Made by a program: the position numbers and the translations under genes. Positions 8,408 to 16,668 of a stretch of DNA of 64,000 nucleotides are shown piece by piece; position 1 is the stretch's first letter, and each line of letters opens with the position of its first letter. This DNA is from JALCOL01 sp022649665. Its GTDB lineage: Bacteria; Bacillota; Bacilli; Lactobacillales; Enterococcaceae. The stretch lies in the NCBI GenBank assembly GCA_030372335.1, contig JAUDCW010000003.1; one strand, written 5' to 3'. The notes beneath the pieces are model-generated. The model was not told where the DNA came from and did no database searches. It saw only the letters and a program-made list of their open reading frames with translations.

Positions 8408-9354
8408 TCGGACGCTCCTTTCGCAAAGACCGTGCGGCTTTCTTCCATGACCTCTTGAATGATCGCACGGGCCGGCGCTTCTTCAGCAACCAAGCCGGCG
8501 ATCTGGCCGGCCATTACCGCGCCATTCACGACGTCGCCGTCAACGACAGCGCGCCGCAATGCGCCGATCCCTAAGTTTTCGAGCGCTGAAGGATCCGGTG
8601 CAGCTTTTTGCAGCTCTTCACGTTCCAGCCGGTCATACGATTGGGTCAGCTGATTTTTCAGCCCGCGCACCGGATGCCCAAAATGCTGCGAGGTGATCGT
8701 CGTATCGATATCGCGCGCATTTTTGATTTTTTCTTTATATGCCGGGTGAACCGTGCATTCTTCCGCGAGCAAAAAGCGTGTCCCCATTTGGACCCCTTGT
8801 GCACCTAGCAGAAAACTTGCGGCCATCCCGCGGCCGTCGCCGATCCCGCCGGCGGCAATGACTGGGATCTGAACGGCATCGGCGATCTGCGGCACCAAAA
8901 CCATCGTGGTCAATCTGCCGATATGCCCGCCGGCTTCCATTCCTTCGGCGATCACAGCATCGGCGCCGATTTTTTGCATCCGTTTCGCCAGCGCGACAGA
9001 AGGCACGACTGGGATCACTTTGATCCCGGCGGCTTTGAATGATTTCATATATTTTGACGGATTTCCGGCTCCGGTCGTCACGACCGGTACTTTTTCACTT
9101 AATACTAAATCAATGATTTCTTCGACAAAAGGCGACAAAAGCATGATATTAACGCCGAACGGCCGATCCGTGATTGCACGTATTTTTTTGATTTCTTCCG
9201 CGATTTTTTCGCGCGGAGCGTTTCCCGCTCCAATGATTCCCAGCCCGCCGGCTTCCGAAACAGCTCCCGCGAGTGAAGCATCCGCGATCCACGCCATTCC
9301 CCCCTGAAAGATCGGATAATCGATCGACAACAATTCACAAATTTCGTTTTCCAT
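8401..9354 (-). CDS. fabK: Enoyl-ACP reductase II (FMN-dependent)
   Basis: The 317-residue TIM-barrel flavoprotein catalyses the last reduction of each elongation cycle, replacing FabI. Visible motifs are PIFQGGMAWIA near the N-terminus, GMEAGGHIG in the middle and the phosphate-binding AAGGIGDGRGMAA. FabK enzymes are known to be insensitive to triclosan. The ATG at 9354 follows AAAGGTG by six bases; a GTG three codons upstream overlaps that site and was rejected. A second FabK-like protein is encoded at 11323 under a FabT box. Confidence 0.95.
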   Translation of the reverse strand: MENEICELLSIDYPIFQGGMAWIADASLAGAVSEAGGLGIIGAGNAPREKIAEEIKKIRAITDRPFGVNIMLLSPFVEEIIDLVLSEKVPVVTTGAGNPSKYMKSFKAAGIKVIPVVPSVALAKRMQKIGADAVIAEGMEAGGHIGRLTTMVLVPQIADAVQIPVIAAGGIGDGRGMAASFLLGAQGVQMGTRFLLAEECTVHPAYKEKIKNARDIDTTITSQHFGHPVRGLKNQLTQSYDRLEREELQKAAPDPSALENLGIGALRRAVVDGDVVNGAVMAGQIAGLVAEEAPARAIIQEVMEESRTVFAKGASEW

Positions 9355-9424
9355 AACTGCCACCTTTCATCAATATGTATTTGCTGATCAGACCGATCGC
9401 GCCTTGATCTTCTCAGCAATGAAA

Positions 9425-9649
9425 TTAAGCTTGCTGCTTTTCAACGTATTCGACCAAATCTTTGACTGTCGTGATTCCTTCTTCTGATTCGATCTCGATA
9501 TCGAATTCATCTTCGATTTCATTGATGATTTGGAAAAGATCCAAACTGTCAGCATCTAATTCCTCTTGGATATTTGTATCAAGTTGAACTTCTTCTGGGG
9601 TTTTTCCCAATTCTTCTACAATGATTTTTTGGATTTTTTCAAATGTCAT
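9425..9649 (-). CDS. acpP: Acyl carrier protein
   Basis: This 74-residue acidic four-helix protein carries growing acyl chains. The phosphopantetheine site is Ser35 in the DADSLDLFQ motif. ACP is also the co-factor through which long-chain acyl groups enhance FabT binding in streptococci. It sits between fabH and fabK with gaps of about 46 and 70 bases, larger than elsewhere in the operon. Confidence 0.96.
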   Translation of the reverse strand: MTFEKIQKIIVEELGKTPEEVQLDTNIQEELDADSLDLFQIINEIEDEFDIEIESEEGITTVKDLVEYVEKQQA

Positions 9650-9695
9650 AGTGACTCTCCTCTGTGTTTTTATTTTTTATTTTATGCAAACAAGA

Positions 9696-10664
9696 TCAAA
9701 GCGTCAGGAGCATCGAACCCCATGTCAAACCGCCGCCGAATCCTGCTAACAACGTTTTTTGTGTGCCATCGAAACGCAGCTCTCCGTTTTTTGCCAAATC
9801 ATCCAGTAAAATAGGCAGGCTGGCGGAGCTGGTGTTGCCGATCTTTGCGATATTGCTCGGACATTTCTCTGGCGTGATCCCTAATTTTTGAGCGATTTTT
9901 TCTTGGATCCGCCGATTCGCCTGATGAAGCAGCAGGAAATCAAGCGCTGAAGCAGAAAGACGATTTTCATCTAAAAGGCTTTGGATCTGCTCTTTAACGG
10001 CTTTCATCGTAAATGCCATCACCGCCCGGCCGTCCATTTGCAGATATCTTTCCGCTTTGGACTCATCATGCTCCGAATAATGCGCATTTGGATAGCCGCT
10101 CGTCAATACTTGGGAAGTATCGCCAGCGCTTTGAAGCTTCGACGCCAAGATCATCGGCGTATTGGCAGCTGTTAACAAAACGCCTCCTGCTCCATCACCG
10201 AACAAGATCGCGGTGCGCCGGTCTCCCCAGTCGAGCATCGTCGACATCGTTTCTGTGCTGATCAAAAGTCCCGTTTTGGCCTGTCCGCTATTGAAGAGAC
10301 TTTCAGCGACAGAAAGCCCAACGACGAATCCCGAGCAAGCACTGTTGAGATCGAAAGCGAGAGCATTTTTTGCACCGATCGCCCCTTGGATACTTGCGGC
10401 GACCGCCGGCATCGCTTGTTCAGCAGACATCGTCGTTACGATCACAAAATCAAGTTCCGCCGGATCGCGGCCCTCGACCAGCTTCCTTGCCGTCTCGATC
10501 CCCAGCGATACCGCATCTTCACTAGTCGCAACATGGCGGCTTTCAATGCCGGTCCGTTCGCGGATCCATTCGTCGCTCGTCGTTAAAAAGCCGGTCAATT
10601 CCTGATTGTCTACTTTCTTTTTTGGAAGCGCACTGGCTGTTTTGCTGATTCTCCCATACACCAT
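9696..10664 (-). CDS. fabH: 3-oxoacyl-ACP synthase III
   Basis: The 322-residue enzyme starts fatty-acid synthesis by condensing acetyl-CoA with malonyl-ACP. The triad is Cys110 in SACSGF, His247 in LHQANRR and Asn277 in IGNTSSA. The ATG at 10664 follows a GGAGGAGAAAC ribosome site; the longer reading from 10688 would cover this site. It is the second cistron, starting 16 bases after fabT. Confidence 0.96.
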   Translation of the reverse strand: MVYGRISKTASALPKKKVDNQELTGFLTTSDEWIRERTGIESRHVATSEDAVSLGIETARKLVEGRDPAELDFVIVTTMSAEQAMPAVAASIQGAIGAKNALAFDLNSACSGFVVGLSVAESLFNSGQAKTGLLISTETMSTMLDWGDRRTAILFGDGAGGVLLTAANTPMILASKLQSAGDTSQVLTSGYPNAHYSEHDESKAERYLQMDGRAVMAFTMKAVKEQIQSLLDENRLSASALDFLLLHQANRRIQEKIAQKLGITPEKCPSNIAKIGNTSSASLPILLDDLAKNGELRFDGTQKTLLAGFGGGLTWGSMLLTL

Positions 10665-10680
10665 GTTTCTCCTCCGCTGC

Positions 10681-11121
10681 TTACTCAAATTCTGCGAAAT
10701 AAAGATGCAGATTTTTTAAAGCCTTCAATAATACTGCGCGCTCTTCTTCGCTTAAACTTTCGATCGCTTTTTCGACCATGAGACGATGAAAACGCTCGTG
10801 CATCCGATACAACAGCCGACCATGTTTGGTCAGCCCCAGTTTGACGACTCGCCGGTCATCTTCTGATCGGAATCGTTCCACGTAGCCTTTTTTTTCCAGA
10901 TTATTGATCGCCACAGTGAGGGTCCCCATCGTGACTTTCAGCTCTTTTGCAACTTCCGACGAAGTCTTTTTGTGATACATCCCGATCGCTTCGATCGTAT
11001 GCATCTCTTTGATCGATAAATCGGAAAAACGCGATTTTTTCAGCTGTTCTTCTTCGATCGTCAGAATATCGTTAAAGACTGTCACGAGAAAACTGTTCAC
11101 TTGCTTTAACCCTTCATCCAT
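10681..11121 (-). CDS. fabT: Fatty-acid synthesis repressor, MarR family
   Basis: The 146-residue winged-helix regulator belongs to the MarR family and heads the fab operon as in streptococci, lactococci and enterococci. The recognition region (TSSEVAKELKVTMGTLTVAI) and the wing (VERFRSEDDRRVVKLGLT) are clear. FabT binds palindromes of the TTTGAnnnTCAAA type, and such a box lies between its own promoter and start codon, implying autorepression. A second box precedes the divergent gene at 11323. Confidence 0.93.
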   Translation of the reverse strand: MDEGLKQVNSFLVTVFNDILTIEEEQLKKSRFSDLSIKEMHTIEAIGMYHKKTSSEVAKELKVTMGTLTVAINNLEKKGYVERFRSEDDRRVVKLGLTKHGRLLYRMHERFHRLMVEKAIESLSEEERAVLLKALKNLHLYFAEFE

Positions 11122-11141
11122 TTCATCGCCCCTTCATTTAG

Positions 11142-11154
11142 TTTGATAATCAAA
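11142..11154. promoter_or_regulatory. FabT operator in front of the fab operon
   Basis: TTTGATAATCAAA is a perfect inverted repeat of the FabT type. It lies just downstream of the expected transcription start of the fabT promoter, where bound repressor would block transcription. Confidence 0.8.
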
Positions 11155-11169
11155 TTATTTGACCAACAA

Positions 11170-11198
11170 AATATATCGAATTTTTTTATAAATTGCAA
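11170..11198 (-). promoter_or_regulatory. Sigma-A promoter of the fabT-accA operon
   Basis: On the minus strand TTGCAA and TATATT are separated by 17 bases, and the FabT box lies about 16 bases downstream of the -10 element. Confidence 0.7.
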
Positions 11199-11245
11199 CC
11201 TTTTTTTTCGTTTTTTGCTTTTTTCTTCAGAAAATCAAGTTTAAA

Positions 11246-11274
11246 TTGACATTTTCCGATTTGTCTCGTATATT
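11246..11274 (+). promoter_or_regulatory. Sigma-A promoter of the FabK-like gene
   Basis: A consensus TTGACA is followed after 17 bases by TATATT. The start of transcription would fall just before the FabT box at 11284. Confidence 0.8.
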
Positions 11275-11283
11275 CATAATTAA

Positions 11284-11296
11284 TTTGAACATCAAA
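11284..11296. promoter_or_regulatory. FabT operator in front of the FabK-like gene
   Basis: TTTGAACATCAAA has the TTTGA-n3-TCAAA form and sits 10 bases downstream of the -10 element. This places the downstream gene in the FabT regulon. Confidence 0.75.
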
Positions 11297-11322
11297 CTAT
11301 TCAACTATCAAAGGAGATATCG

Positions 11323-12381
11323 ATGAAACTTCCTGAACTTACAATCGACGACCTTACTGTTCCTGTTCCGATCGTTCAAGGCGGAATGGGGGTAGGAATC
11401 AGTCTTGCTTCTTTAAGCGGAAATGTTGCCAAAGAGGGCGGCATCGGGATCATTTCCGCCGCGCAGATCGGCTTCAAGCGTGCGGACTTTTTTGATCATC
11501 CGATCAAAGCCAACTTGGCACAGATCCCGCTCGAACTTGAAAAAGCACGGAAGATCGCTCCGAACGGCGTGCTCGGCTTCAATATCATGGTCGCCACCAA
11601 TCGCTATGAAGAATATGTCCAAGCGGCGATTAAAGCTGGTGCAGATGTGATCATCTCGGGTGCGGGACTTCCATTAAAACTTCCGGCGCTGGCCCAAAAT
11701 TCGAAGACGAAGATCGCCCCAGTCATCTCCAGCGCAAAAGCGGCAAAAATTCTTCTTCATTATTGGGAAAAACATTTTGATTTGACGGCCGACTTTATCA
11801 TCGTTGAAAGTCCGGCAGCCGGTGGTCACTTGGGGTTTTCCTATGACGAAGCGGAAATGCCGTTGGCTGATTTTGATCAAGAACTCCCTAAGATCCTGAA
11901 AATCGTCGCACGTTTTCGCGATAAATATCAAAAGTCGATCCCCGTTCTATTTGCCGGCGGCGTATACGATCAAAAGGATATCCTGCATTATCTGGCGCTC
12001 GGCTGCAGCGGTGTCCAGATGGCGAGCCGCTTTGTAACAACCAAGGAATGCGACGCACCCGCATCTTTTAAAGAAGCCTATTTGAATGCAACGGCAGAAG
12101 ACATTCAAATTATCAAAAGTCCGGTCGGCATGCCGGGACGTGCCATTCATAATCCGTTTACCGAAAAAATCAAGAGCGGCCCGATCCCGCCGCAGCACTG
12201 TTATCAGTGTTTGAGCCGCAAACATTGCGACCGCAAGACCATTCCGTTTTGCATCTCCAAATCATTGATCGACAGTGCCGCCGGTGATGCACAAAACGGC
12301 TTGGTCTTTGCCGGCTCGACCGTCGCACGCTTAAAGGAAATGACAACGGTCCATGAATTAATGAAAGAATTGACAGAATAG
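11323..12381 (+). CDS. FabK-like nitronate monooxygenase / FMN-binding reductase
   Basis: The 352-residue protein has the FMN TIM-barrel of the nitronate monooxygenase/FabK family: PIVQGGMGVG near the N-terminus, the ESPAAGGHLG loop and FAGGVYDQKDI. It is about 35 residues longer than FabK and has a cysteine-rich C-terminal part (HCYQCLSRKHCDRKTIPFC has four Cys) not found in FabK. It has its own TTGACA promoter with a FabT box and an AAAGGAG ribosome site. Family members can oxidise nitronates or reduce flavin-linked substrates; the operator suggests a role linked to lipid synthesis, which is inference. It is a single-gene unit ended by a repeat-derived terminator. Confidence 0.85.
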   Translation: MKLPELTIDDLTVPVPIVQGGMGVGISLASLSGNVAKEGGIGIISAAQIGFKRADFFDHPIKANLAQIPLELEKARKIAPNGVLGFNIMVATNRYEEYVQAAIKAGADVIISGAGLPLKLPALAQNSKTKIAPVISSAKAAKILLHYWEKHFDLTADFIIVESPAAGGHLGFSYDEAEMPLADFDQELPKILKIVARFRDKYQKSIPVLFAGGVYDQKDILHYLALGCSGVQMASRFVTTKECDAPASFKEAYLNATAEDIQIIKSPVGMPGRAIHNPFTEKIKSGPIPPQHCYQCLSRKHCDRKTIPFCISKSLIDSAAGDAQNGLVFAGSTVARLKEMTTVHELMKELTE

Positions 12382-12386
12382 CCAGA

Positions 12387-12451
12387 AGCCGCTTTTGAAA
12401 TACCGTTTATTCGGAAATAGGCGCCGCGACAAACTCATGTCGCGGCTTTTT
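12387..12451 (+). repeat. Interspersed repeat copy C (short form) with terminator
   Basis: The stretch GCCGCTTTTGAAATACCG matches the right half of copy A. It ends in a hairpin, GCCGCGACA paired with TGTCGCGGC, followed by TTTTT, which terminates the gene ending at 12381. Confidence 0.75.
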
Positions 12452-12540
12452 GATATACTTCAAACTATAAAAACATTCTGAAAAATGATATAAAATAGAT
12501 ATATGCTCCACTTCGCTATCTTTAGAAAGGAAGTCTTTGG

Positions 12541-13305
12541 ATGAGCTTGGGAAATTTCATCTATTTTATCATTGCCGGTGTTCTTGGGGGGCTTTTGTCT
12601 TCAGTTGCCGGTCTCGCCTCACTTGCTTCTTATCCGGCACTGCTCCTGGCAGGTATCCCGCCCGTGGTCGCGAACGTCACAAATACCGCTTCGCTGATTT
12701 TTGCCGGGATCGGCGCGACGTTATCTTCTCGCAAAGAATTGCGCGGCGAAGGGCGCATGATGGCGCTTCTCCTTGCGATCGCCCTCTCCGGCGGCATTTT
12801 CGGTTCTTTTCTGCTTTTGGTCGAGTCCCCAAAAACATTTGAGCATGTCGTGCCTTTTTTCATCTTGCTCTCCGGCATTTTACTTCTTATAAGTCGGCGA
12901 AATGGTACGGGTAAGCAGATGCCTCCGCTGGCTTCGCAAAATAAAGGCTTGCTGCTTTTGAAAGGCGTCGGTGTTTTTGTGATCGGCGCTTATACCGGTT
13001 ACTTCGGTGCCGCCGGCGGTGTAATGATGTTGGCGCTTTTAAGCATCTCGCTTCCTCAGCGCTTTTCAGTTTTGAACGCCTTTAAAAATGTCATGGCTTT
13101 TGCCGCCAACTTGATCGCCGCGGTCGTTTTCGCTTTCAACGGCAAAGTCGACTGGCCGATCGTTTTGCCATTAGGGCTCGGCTTTTTGATCGGCGGCTAC
13201 TGCGGGCCGATCATTGTGCGCCATGCCCCGGTAAAAACTTTGCGGATCTTGATCGCTTTCGGTGCATTCATACTGGCCGGCTATTTATTTTTTGCCGCCT
13301 TTTGA
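12541..13305 (+). CDS. TauE/SafE family membrane exporter
   Basis: The 254-residue polytopic protein has about eight predicted membrane helices arranged as two homologous halves, each starting with a glycine-rich segment (AGVLGGLLSSVAGLASL and GAYTGYFGAAGGVMML). This is the TauE/SafE (sulfite exporter, DUF81) family, whose members move sulfonates, sulfite or other organic anions across the cytoplasmic membrane. No sulfur-metabolism gene lies nearby, so the substrate is unknown. It stands alone between two terminator or promoter regions and has an AAAGGA ribosome site. Confidence 0.85.
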   Translation: MSLGNFIYFIIAGVLGGLLSSVAGLASLASYPALLLAGIPPVVANVTNTASLIFAGIGATLSSRKELRGEGRMMALLLAIALSGGIFGSFLLLVESPKTFEHVVPFFILLSGILLLISRRNGTGKQMPPLASQNKGLLLLKGVGVFVIGAYTGYFGAAGGVMMLALLSISLPQRFSVLNAFKNVMAFAANLIAAVVFAFNGKVDWPIVLPLGLGFLIGGYCGPIIVRHAPVKTLRILIAFGAFILAGYLFFAAF

Positions 13306-13335
13306 TTTTCGGTATTTTTCTGCTTGTGAAATAAA

Positions 13336-13364
13336 TTGTAATTTCTGAATATTACCGATATAAT
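13336..13364 (+). promoter_or_regulatory. Promoter of the peptidoglycan hydrolase gene
   Basis: TTGTAA and TATAAT are separated by 17 bases, with the start codon about 50 bases downstream. Confidence 0.65.
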
Positions 13365-13415
13365 TATGCTGCTGAATCAGTAAACTCGAATACATATTTT
13401 GAAAGGACGAAAAAA

Positions 13416-14171
13416 GTGAAAAAGACAAAACTAGCGGCTTTAGGTGCCGCACTTTTAGCTCCTGCTGCCGCCTGCCTCCCCGTTTCTCTGCCGGAAGTTT
13501 CTGCCAACGCGGCCGCCTCTCAGTCCAGTGCAGATGGTTTCATTAATGAAATCGCCCCCAGCGCGCAGATCGTGGCAGCAAATCACGGGCTATTCGCTTC
13601 GATCCTGATCGCTCAGGCAATGATCGAAAGCGGCAACGGTACGAGCCAGCTTTCACAAGCCCCTTACTACAACTTTTTCGGAATCAAAGCATATAGCGGC
13701 GAAGCTTCCGTTACTCTGGCGACCCAAGAAGTGATCGACGGCAAAACGGTGGTCATGCAGGAACCTTTCCGCAGCTACGGTAATTTAAGCGGTTCTTTAA
13801 ATGATTATGCGGCAACGATCCAGCAAAACTTCCCAGGCGCGACCGTCGCAGCCGCCGGCAATTATCAAACCGCGGCTCAATATCTCGTCGGCCGCTACGC
13901 TACCGCTCCAAATTATGCACAAGCCTTGATCCAAACGATCTCTTCTCATCAGCTGGACCGTTTCGATACCGCGAACACAGCAAGCAACCAGACCACAGCA
14001 TCTGTTTCCACTGCTGCCCCTGCCGCTTCTTCAGGACAAACTTACACTGTCCAAAACGGCGACTCTGTTTGGTCGATCGCCCAAAGCCACGGGCTTACGA
14101 TGGAACAGCTACAGCAGAAAAACGGCATGAGTGACTACTATATTTATCCTGGCCAAACATTGAACGTTTGA
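13416..14171 (+). CDS. Secreted peptidoglycan hydrolase: glucosaminidase plus one LysM domain
   Basis: The 251-residue protein starts at a GTG after GAAAGGACG. It has a lysine-start signal peptide with a hydrophobic core (cleavage likely after the ANA near residue 32), then a glucosaminidase domain (AQAMIESGNGTSQLS with the catalytic-type Glu, YYNFFGIKA, and YATAPNYAQAL), an Ala/Ser/Thr linker and a C-terminal LysM repeat (YTVQNGDSVWSIAQ to GQTLNV). It should cleave N-acetylglucosaminyl bonds in the cell wall and be held there by LysM. It is a single-gene unit with its own promoter and terminator. Confidence 0.93.
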   Translation: MKKTKLAALGAALLAPAAACLPVSLPEVSANAAASQSSADGFINEIAPSAQIVAANHGLFASILIAQAMIESGNGTSQLSQAPYYNFFGIKAYSGEASVTLATQEVIDGKTVVMQEPFRSYGNLSGSLNDYAATIQQNFPGATVAAAGNYQTAAQYLVGRYATAPNYAQALIQTISSHQLDRFDTANTASNQTTASVSTAAPAASSGQTYTVQNGDSVWSIAQSHGLTMEQLQQKNGMSDYYIYPGQTLNV

Positions 14172-14186
14172 TTCTTAGGAAAACAA

Positions 14187-14224
14187 AAAGATCTCCCAGA
14201 AATTTTGTGGGAGATCTTTTTTTG
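14187..14224 (+). terminator. Intrinsic terminator of the peptidoglycan hydrolase gene
   Basis: AAAGATCTCCCA pairs with TGGGAGATCTTT over 12 bp across a nine-base loop and is followed by a T-run. Confidence 0.9.
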
Positions 14225-14227
14225 ATT

Positions 14228-14254
14228 AAAAAAATGTTCTAAAGTCTTTAGAAC
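14228..14254 (-). terminator. Intrinsic terminator of the DUF1989 gene
   Basis: GTTCTAAAG and CTTTAGAAC form a nearly perfect inverted repeat with a tight turn. On the minus strand it is followed by ATTTTTTT. A protein-binding palindrome is a less likely reading. Confidence 0.6.
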
Positions 14255-14312
14255 AACCAACCATAAATCAATGCTCTTGAAAAACAAATGGCGATGCAAA
14301 AACTGTTCTGAT

Positions 14313-14921
14313 CTATTCCTGAACCACGATCTTTATCGGCGTACATTCTCCACCATTGCAGCTGCTTTCGGATACACTGCAGGCAGCTACTGCAAGCAAA
14401 ACGTCCATTTCAGCGCGCAGCACTATTTTATCTCCAGCTTTGGAGACGGGTTCTTCTACCGATATTTTCCCGTTCGGCAATATTTTTGTGTGCATAAAAA
14501 TATTAAACGGTGTGATCTCTGCTTTTTTTGTATCAAAAGCTTCGCTTAACGATTGATTGATGTTTGCCAAGCAATTCGGATGATTTTTGCCCGTGTGATA
14601 AAAGAAGTCGTACATTTCCGGTCGGCAGCAAGGATGCAGCAGATCATGCTCTTTGACCTCATCTTCAATGATCGTAAACATTTGATGATAAAGGTTTGTA
14701 TAAATCGAATCCCCGGTGCTGATCTTGATGCTCTCATTGCAATCGATCGTGACCCCGGCGGAAAGAAACTCTTCAGATGTAGTTTGATTTGTCGCAAAAA
14801 AATCAACGACCTGCTGCCCTTTCAGATCAATGACCTCGATCAATTCTCCTTTTTTCACTGGAATCTTTATCCCGCTTTTTGCTTTGACGATATATTCTTT
14901 TTGCAATTTCTTTTCCTCCAT
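14313..14921 (-). CDS. DUF1989 (urea carboxylase-associated) family protein
   Basis: The protein of about 202 residues carries the hallmarks of the DUF1989 family: LKGQQVVDFFA near residue 38, HPCCRPEMYDF in the middle, PFNIFMH, and a C-terminal NGGECTPIKI. Relatives are encoded beside urea carboxylase or amino-acid/ethanolamine-type catabolic genes and probably act as amidohydrolase-like metal enzymes; the true reaction is not established. No urea carboxylase gene is nearby. No clear ribosome site precedes the ATG at 14921, so the start is uncertain. Confidence 0.8.
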   Translation of the reverse strand: MEEKKLQKEYIVKAKSGIKIPVKKGELIEVIDLKGQQVVDFFATNQTTSEEFLSAGVTIDCNESIKISTGDSIYTNLYHQMFTIIEDEVKEHDLLHPCCRPEMYDFFYHTGKNHPNCLANINQSLSEAFDTKKAEITPFNIFMHTKILPNGKISVEEPVSKAGDKIVLRAEMDVLLAVAACSVSESSCNGGECTPIKIVVQE

Positions 14922-14989
14922 GCACAAATATTATTACATATTTTATATTACCATAATCCTCCCGGCAAAATTCAAGACATTTCGATGCA

Positions 14990-15020
14990 TAAAAAACTGC
15001 CCGCGAAATGACGGACAGTT
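14990..15020 (-). terminator. Terminator of the iolA operon
   Basis: On the minus strand AACTGTCCG pairs with CGGGCAGTT (one G-U pair) across an eight-base loop and is followed by six T. It closes the iolA-iolB-iolC-iolE-symporter unit. Confidence 0.8.
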
Positions 15021-15048
15021 GGTCGAGCTTTACTCTAAAAAGTTTACA

Positions 15049-16650
15049 TCATTTCAAAGCAGCAAAGCCTAATGGTGAAAAGGCTAAATAGGTCGCGATG
15101 ACTAGCAGGACCAAGAAAGTTCCGACAAAGAGCGCTTTGCCCCATGGCTTGATATCTACTTTAGTATCAAAGCTGCGCAATTCGAAGATTCCATCGGGAC
15201 GCCAGTGTGAAATCAAATACATTACCAGCACATCTAAGAAGAATAAGATACTAAGCACATACAAGAAATGGACATCTTTCAAAAAGACTTTTGACAGCGC
15301 ATACAATACCACGTGCATGGCGATCGTCACTTTCGCGGAAAGCGCGGTTGCGCGTTTCGAATAAAAAGCGAACAAGATGATCACTAAAAGCGGCATATTG
15401 TATAGACCGTTGAACTCTTGGACAAACTGATAGAGTCCCGCTGGTGCAAATGAGATCAATGGCGCCACGGCGATCGAAATGATTCCCACGATGATCGTCA
15501 CAGTTTTGCCGGCGCGGGTAACTTGCCGGTCAGTGGCCTTCTTATTGAAGACGGGTTTGTAAAAATCAAGCGAGAACAACGTTGAAGTCGCGTTCAATGC
15601 CCCAGCGAATGAAGACAGGATCGCTCCGAAAATCACGGCGGCGAAAACGCCGAAGAGCACGTGTGGCAGAACTTCAGTGACTAGAAATGGATAAGCATTG
15701 TCCGGATTGTTCAAAAGTTTATCGCCAAAAATATTTCGGGCAACGATTCCTGGAAAGACTAAGAACAGCGCACCGAAAACCTTGAACCCACCGACAAGAA
15801 AGGCGCCTTTTTGCGCTTCAGCGAGGTTTTTCCCCGATAATGCTTTTTGGACGATCATCTGATTCGTACACCAGAAAAAGAGATTATTGAACAGCATTCC
15901 GGTGATCAACGTCGGCCACGGCACGATCTTAGAGTCGATCGAACCGACTGAATTCAAAAGCCACGGCGTATGATCAACGACATAATTCAAACCGCCGATA
16001 AAACTCCCGCTGCCTAATTTTGTCAGCCCTAGGATTGGGATCAGCAGTCCACAGACCAAAAGCCCAGCCCCGTAAATCGTGTCGCTGTTCGCACTCAGGG
16101 ATAATCCGCCGATCAAGAGATACAAAATTCCGGTGATCCCGATAAAACCGGCAACGAGAATGATCGAGACGATCGGCCGCACCCCGAGCAATTGATCGAT
16201 ATGAAATATTTTATTGAAGACCAGGGCACCTGAGTACAAAACGACCGGTAGAAATGAAACCATATAGGTGATCATAAAAAGGATCGAAATAATGCGTTTA
16301 GTAACGGTATCGTAGCGAATCTCCAAAAAGTCCGAGACGGTGTTGATCCCGTACTTAAAATACTTCGGCAGAAAAATCAGTGCCAGCGCAACGATCGCGA
16401 TCGCGGCCGTTACTTCCCATGCCATGACTTCCATCCCTGCTTTATAGCTTTGACCATTTTGACCAACGATTTGTTCAGTGGATAAATTGGTCATGATGAT
16501 CGTTCCGGCGATCGGCAGGGCGGTCAAACTCCGCCCTCCCATAAAGAAGCCTTCCGATCCGGATGTGTCGACAGCGCGCGAACGCTTAAAAGCGTAAATC
16601 CAAACACAGCCGACGATCACTGCAAAACTGATGACTGAAAACAGATTCAT
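15049..16650 (-). CDS. Sodium:solute symporter (SSS family), candidate inositol transporter
   Basis: The 533-residue protein has about 13-14 predicted membrane helices and belongs to the SLC5/SSS family, the branch of bacterial sugar and inositol symporters. Typical features are EGFFMGGRSLT in the first loop, IMTNLSTEQIVGQNG in helix 2 and FAGALNATSTLFSLDFY in the middle. It is the last gene of the iolA operon, 18 bases after iolE. The operon context suggests uptake of myo-inositol or a related cyclitol with Na+. A second, unrelated porter (iolT) is encoded at 25065. Confidence 0.88.
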   Translation of the reverse strand: MNLFSVISFAVIVGCVWIYAFKRSRAVDTSGSEGFFMGGRSLTALPIAGTIIMTNLSTEQIVGQNGQSYKAGMEVMAWEVTAAIAIVALALIFLPKYFKYGINTVSDFLEIRYDTVTKRIISILFMITYMVSFLPVVLYSGALVFNKIFHIDQLLGVRPIVSIILVAGFIGITGILYLLIGGLSLSANSDTIYGAGLLVCGLLIPILGLTKLGSGSFIGGLNYVVDHTPWLLNSVGSIDSKIVPWPTLITGMLFNNLFFWCTNQMIVQKALSGKNLAEAQKGAFLVGGFKVFGALFLVFPGIVARNIFGDKLLNNPDNAYPFLVTEVLPHVLFGVFAAVIFGAILSSFAGALNATSTLFSLDFYKPVFNKKATDRQVTRAGKTVTIIVGIISIAVAPLISFAPAGLYQFVQEFNGLYNMPLLVIILFAFYSKRATALSAKVTIAMHVVLYALSKVFLKDVHFLYVLSILFFLDVLVMYLISHWRPDGIFELRSFDTKVDIKPWGKALFVGTFLVLLVIATYLAFSPLGFAALK

Positions 16651-16668
16651 AATAGGTCCTCGCTTTTC

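Noticed and set aside
1584..10605. Many plus-strand frames opposite the fab-acc operon
   Set aside because: They mirror the codon bias of the real minus-strand genes, lack ribosome sites and show no domain pattern.
14236..14254. Operator palindrome GTTCTAAAG/CTTTAGAAC
   Set aside because: It lies between convergent gene ends and is followed by a T-run on the minus strand, so a terminator is the simpler reading.
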